From positions 1 to 16,498 of the forward strand of contig CANJCG010000026.1 in the NCBI GenBank assembly GCA_947472655.1: DNA of 16,498 nt, given 5' to 3'. A program made the translations under genes and the position numbers. The stretch's first letter is position 1. Each line of letters begins with the position of its first letter. The notes beneath the pieces were generated by a model, which saw nothing but the letters and a program-made list of their open reading frames with translations, was not told the origin of the DNA and ran no database searches. This stretch comes from Actinomycetota bacterium. Lineage in GTDB: Bacteria > Actinomycetota > Actinomycetes > S36-B12. This document shows, piece after piece, positions 14,050-16,498 of the stretch.

Positions 14050-15018
14050 ATGGCTGCTATTACTGCTGATCCTCTAACCCTGCCTCGTTTGGCTCCGGCC
14101 TCACCAATCGCTGAGCAACGTCAGGTCAAGGTCATAGTCACGGCACCTCAAGCCTTCGAAGGCGAAGGGTTTCCAGTTAAGCGAGCCTTCTTTGGTATCA
14201 ATCAAGCCGACTTGGACCCATTTATTCACATGGATCAAATGGGCGAAGTGGAATATGCGCCAGGTGAGCCAAAAGGAACGCCATGGCACCCGCATCGAGG
14301 ATTTGAAACATTCACATATTTGATTGATGGGCAATTCATTCATCAAGATTCCCACGGTGGTGGTGGATTGATTCTTGACGGCGGCACTCAATACATGACA
14401 GCCGGTAACGGGATTTTGCATATCGAAACGCCTCCCGCTGCATTGGTTGAAGCGGGCGGTCTTTTTCATGGATTGCAGTTGTGGATCAACCTACCTAGAG
14501 CCAAGAAGCGCATCGATCCGCAGTATCAAGATCTTCAAGGTGCGGATTCAGCACTTGTCACAAGTGCAGATGGGGGAGCAATCCTTCGAGTACTCGCAGG
14601 TGAAATCGCTGGCCATAAGGGCCCCGGAATTTCGCATACTCCGCTGTCGATTGCACACCTCACCTTGGCACCTGGTGCGCAGATCGACATCCCATGGAGC
14701 CCGACCTATAACGCCCTTGTTTACGCATTGGCGGGGCAAGGATTGGTGGGACTTGAACAACGTCCGTTGAAATCAGGCCAGACAGCAGTGCTCGTGCATG
14801 GTGATAGCTTGCGCATAACTGCCTCGCAGCAGCAGGAATCGCGGTCGCCAAACTTTGAGTTATTCATCATTGGCGGCGAACCGCTTCGTGAACCTGTGGT
14901 TACCTACGGTCCGTTCGTTATGAGCACGAAAGAAGAAATTGTCGAAGCTTTCGATGATTATCAAGCGGGCAGATTAGGCATTATCCCAGCGGATGCGATT
15001 CAGCCACATCGGATTTAG
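14050..15018 (+). CDS. Pirin family protein (bicupin)
   Basis: The 322-residue protein has the pirin bicupin layout. The N-terminal cupin holds HPHRGFETFTYLIDG, with H80 and H82, and GILHIE, with H124 and E126. These correspond to the four metal ligands of human pirin and E. coli YhhW, so an iron-type metal site is probably intact. Bacterial pirins include quercetin 2,3-dioxygenases and proteins that modulate central metabolism; the role here is open. The frame also opens at a TTG at 14014, but ATG 14050 is chosen because AAAGGAAA lies 7 nt before it and a fitting promoter ends at 14027. The gene is divergent from the TetR gene, which might control it. Confidence 0.92.
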   Translation: MAAITADPLTLPRLAPASPIAEQRQVKVIVTAPQAFEGEGFPVKRAFFGINQADLDPFIHMDQMGEVEYAPGEPKGTPWHPHRGFETFTYLIDGQFIHQDSHGGGGLILDGGTQYMTAGNGILHIETPPAALVEAGGLFHGLQLWINLPRAKKRIDPQYQDLQGADSALVTSADGGAILRVLAGEIAGHKGPGISHTPLSIAHLTLAPGAQIDIPWSPTYNALVYALAGQGLVGLEQRPLKSGQTAVLVHGDSLRITASQQQESRSPNFELFIIGGEPLREPVVTYGPFVMSTKEEIVEAFDDYQAGRLGIIPADAIQPHRI

Positions 15019-15072
15019 CCACGACTAGGCGTCGAATGTTGTTGTCACTGGCTGCGCGCTTCGTTCGTCAAA

Positions 15073-15114
15073 GTGCGGCTGCCATCTGGGTAGCCGCACA
15101 ACTCCTGATGAGTT
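15073..15114. terminator. Two adjacent hairpins, bidirectional terminator at a convergent junction
   Basis: GTGCGGCT (15073-15080) pairs with AGCCGCAC (15092-15099). A G-T wobble and CC/GG extend the stem to 11 bp with a 5-nt loop (ATCTG). A second small stem follows directly, AACTC (15100-15104) with GAGTT (15110-15114), and overlaps the stop of the minus-strand dehydrogenase. The first hairpin is followed by TTTG on the minus strand. Position between two converging genes supports termination in both directions. Confidence 0.65.
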
Positions 15115-16327
15115 ACTTCTTCTTACCGGAGAGAAAAACTTTGGCGCCTGGGAGTTGGGCTTTTGGTAGGCCTAAGACATGCTGAGCAATAATTGTTCGA
15201 AAGACTTCAACTGTGCCTCCGTAAGTAGCAGTGCCTTGAGCAAAGCGGTGCGCATATTCAATGTCGCCAACACCTATCCCACCCTCGGCATCTGTGGGTA
15301 GTAATCCGGCAGGCCCCACAAGATCTTGAAGTTGTGCGGCTTGCTTAACGAGGACATCTGATGCTTTGACTCGACCCATTGGTCCGGGCGTGCTCAAGCC
15401 CGCTTCATAGTCGACCATCGCTGAACCCAATCGTTCCAGCACTCTGGAATTTTCAGCCATGAGTTTGCCATCAGTTCCGGTTGTTTTCAAAGCCCATCGG
15501 GCAACTTCGTTGATTGATGCACCAAGTACACGACAAAAACCCGCACCGATAGAAACATCGGAAAGGCCACCGTTGAGATCGAGCCCAATGCTGTGTTCTT
15601 CATCTAGTGGACCATGTAGAACTGTCCAACCGTTGTTGATGCCGCCGATACGCATACTGTCGTGTACTTGGACATCTTCGTAAAACACAATGTTTGTACG
15701 CTCGCCGCTAAAGGTGCGGATTCCTTGAATTGTGACACCCGGGGAATGTAGCGGCACAAGAAACATGGTGATGCCCTTGTGTTTTGCAGCTTCTGGATCA
15801 GTACGAGTAATCAAGAAAGTGTAGGTAGAGATGTGGGCGCCAGTGGTCCACATCTTTGAACCATTGATGGACCACATGTCACCATCTTGCACAGCTCGCA
15901 CTTTTGCGTTAGCGATATCAGAACCGCCATCGGGCTCTGAATATCCCAGACAAATCACTGCTCGACCTGCAGCGCATTCCTTGAGGATGGGTTCAGCTAC
16001 TTCTGCTGCCATGTATTTGCGAATGGCAGCCATAGGTAATGACGACGTGCCCTTCATCATCATCACACGTGCGTCTTGGCGATCAAGTTCTAATTCCATG
16101 ATGCGCGTTTGCACAGGCGTGAACGCCGCTCCGCCTTGCTCTATTGGTAGTTCTGGGTAGAGCCAGCCGCGCGCCCCGAGTGCTTCGTATACCTTGGCAT
16201 TAAATCCACTACCGGTTTCATGCTCGAGCGCAAACACGTCGGGTGTAAAGAGGTCTGCAAGAAATGCTCGTATTTCTAACTGCAGCGCGCGATCATCTGC
16301 ACTGAGTTCGACGAGTCCGAAATCCAT
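15113..16327 (-). CDS. Acyl-CoA dehydrogenase, FadE-type, first of a tandem pair
   Basis: This 404-residue enzyme has the full acyl-CoA dehydrogenase fold: YSEPDGGSD (129-137) for flavin and substrate contact, WSINGSKMWTTGAH (152-165), and the C-terminal ATYGGTVEVFRTIIAQHVLGLP (367-388). It resembles actinobacterial FadE proteins used in steroid side-chain and branched-acid degradation, several of which work as alpha2beta2 complexes encoded by adjacent genes. YGGT replaces YEGT at the C-terminal Glu site, so the base must lie elsewhere, as in isovaleryl-type enzymes; I could not assign it. A strong GGAG site lies 5 nt before the ATG, and the upstream dehydrogenase gene ends 23 nt earlier, so they form one operon. 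A hairpin pair follows the stop. Confidence 0.92.
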   Translation of the reverse strand: MDFGLVELSADDRALQLEIRAFLADLFTPDVFALEHETGSGFNAKVYEALGARGWLYPELPIEQGGAAFTPVQTRIMELELDRQDARVMMMKGTSSLPMAAIRKYMAAEVAEPILKECAAGRAVICLGYSEPDGGSDIANAKVRAVQDGDMWSINGSKMWTTGAHISTYTFLITRTDPEAAKHKGITMFLVPLHSPGVTIQGIRTFSGERTNIVFYEDVQVHDSMRIGGINNGWTVLHGPLDEEHSIGLDLNGGLSDVSIGAGFCRVLGASINEVARWALKTTGTDGKLMAENSRVLERLGSAMVDYEAGLSTPGPMGRVKASDVLVKQAAQLQDLVGPAGLLPTDAEGGIGVGDIEYAHRFAQGTATYGGTVEVFRTIIAQHVLGLPKAQLPGAKVFLSGKKK

Positions 16328-16350
16328 GATGTCTCCTTAATTTCCTTAAA

Positions 16351-16498
16351 CTAGATGACTGAAGCCAAAACTTGTTGACCGATAGAGGCAAGATGCGCTG
16401 ATGGGTCTCCGGCTAAGGATCCCCAACCTTTGCTGCGTAGGAAGTACATGCTGATGTCATTCTCAACAGTGAATCCCAGTCCACCTTGGAAGTGAGCA
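16351..16498 (-). CDS. Acyl-CoA dehydrogenase, C-terminal fragment cut by the window edge
   Basis: A minus-strand frame is open from the window edge to TAG at 16353-16351. It encodes 48 complete residues starting AHFQGGLGFTVENDISMYF. This matches the C-terminal helix region of acyl-CoA dehydrogenases, where HxxGGxGFTxE precedes the last helices. The remainder lies outside the window. With the following full-length dehydrogenase gene 23 nt away it probably encodes the partner subunit of a heteromeric enzyme; which subunit carries the catalytic base cannot be decided from this fragment. Confidence 0.8.
   Translation of the reverse strand, partial: AHFQGGLGFTVENDISMYFLRSKGWGSLAGDPSAHLASIGQQVLASVI

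Overview
The window looks like chromosomal DNA of an actinobacterium with roughly balanced base composition, unlike the high-GC textbook members of the phylum. Three things support this. An oligoribonuclease gene is followed directly by tRNA-His, an arrangement also found in mycobacteria. An AAA+/VWA gene pair closely resembles Mycobacterium Rv0958/Rv0959. Several genes lack a Shine-Dalgarno site and instead carry a TANNNT -10 box ending 6 nt before the ATG, the pattern of leaderless actinobacterial transcripts. Genus and order cannot be set from sequence reading alone. No insertion sequence, phage gene, CRISPR array or gene-free stretch over 300 bases was seen.

Left part (1-3731). The 3' end of a nitrobindin-like heme-binding beta-barrel gene abuts an NAD(P)H-dependent FMN-reductase-type flavoprotein gene. 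On the minus strand lie a tandem-domain universal stress protein, oligoribonuclease (orn) and tRNA-His(GTG). Divergent from the stress protein is a PlsC-type acyltransferase gene.

Middle (3732-8091). A 143-nt intergenic region with unusual secondary-structure potential precedes a translationally coupled pair: a Mg-chelatase-I/MoxR-like AAA+ ATPase and a 649-residue VWA protein with an intact MIDAS motif. A TauE/SafE-type membrane permease gene converges on the pair.

Right part (8248-16498). This is an acyl-CoA-centred catabolic region. One plus-strand group encodes an APH-fold kinase of the ACAD10/11-LvaA type, an SDR oxidoreductase and an ACAD10/11-LvaC-type acyl-CoA dehydrogenase. By analogy with the levulinate (Lva) pathway and mammalian ACAD10/11, I infer that they reduce 4-oxoacyl-CoA, phosphorylate the 4-hydroxyacyl-CoA and eliminate phosphate. 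A zinc-independent MDR quinone/enoyl reductase gene follows. A TetR regulator and an alpha/beta hydrolase form a minus-strand operon, and a pirin gene diverges from the TetR gene. After a hairpin-bounded convergent junction, the minus strand carries two adjacent acyl-CoA dehydrogenase genes, one cut by the window edge, likely subunits of a heteromeric enzyme of the type seen in actinobacterial steroid side-chain degradation.

The most interesting items are the split kinase/SDR/dehydrogenase module, the structured DNA or RNA upstream of the AAA+/VWA pair, the recurring leaderless promoters, and the candidate operators at 8208-8241 and 13960-13975.
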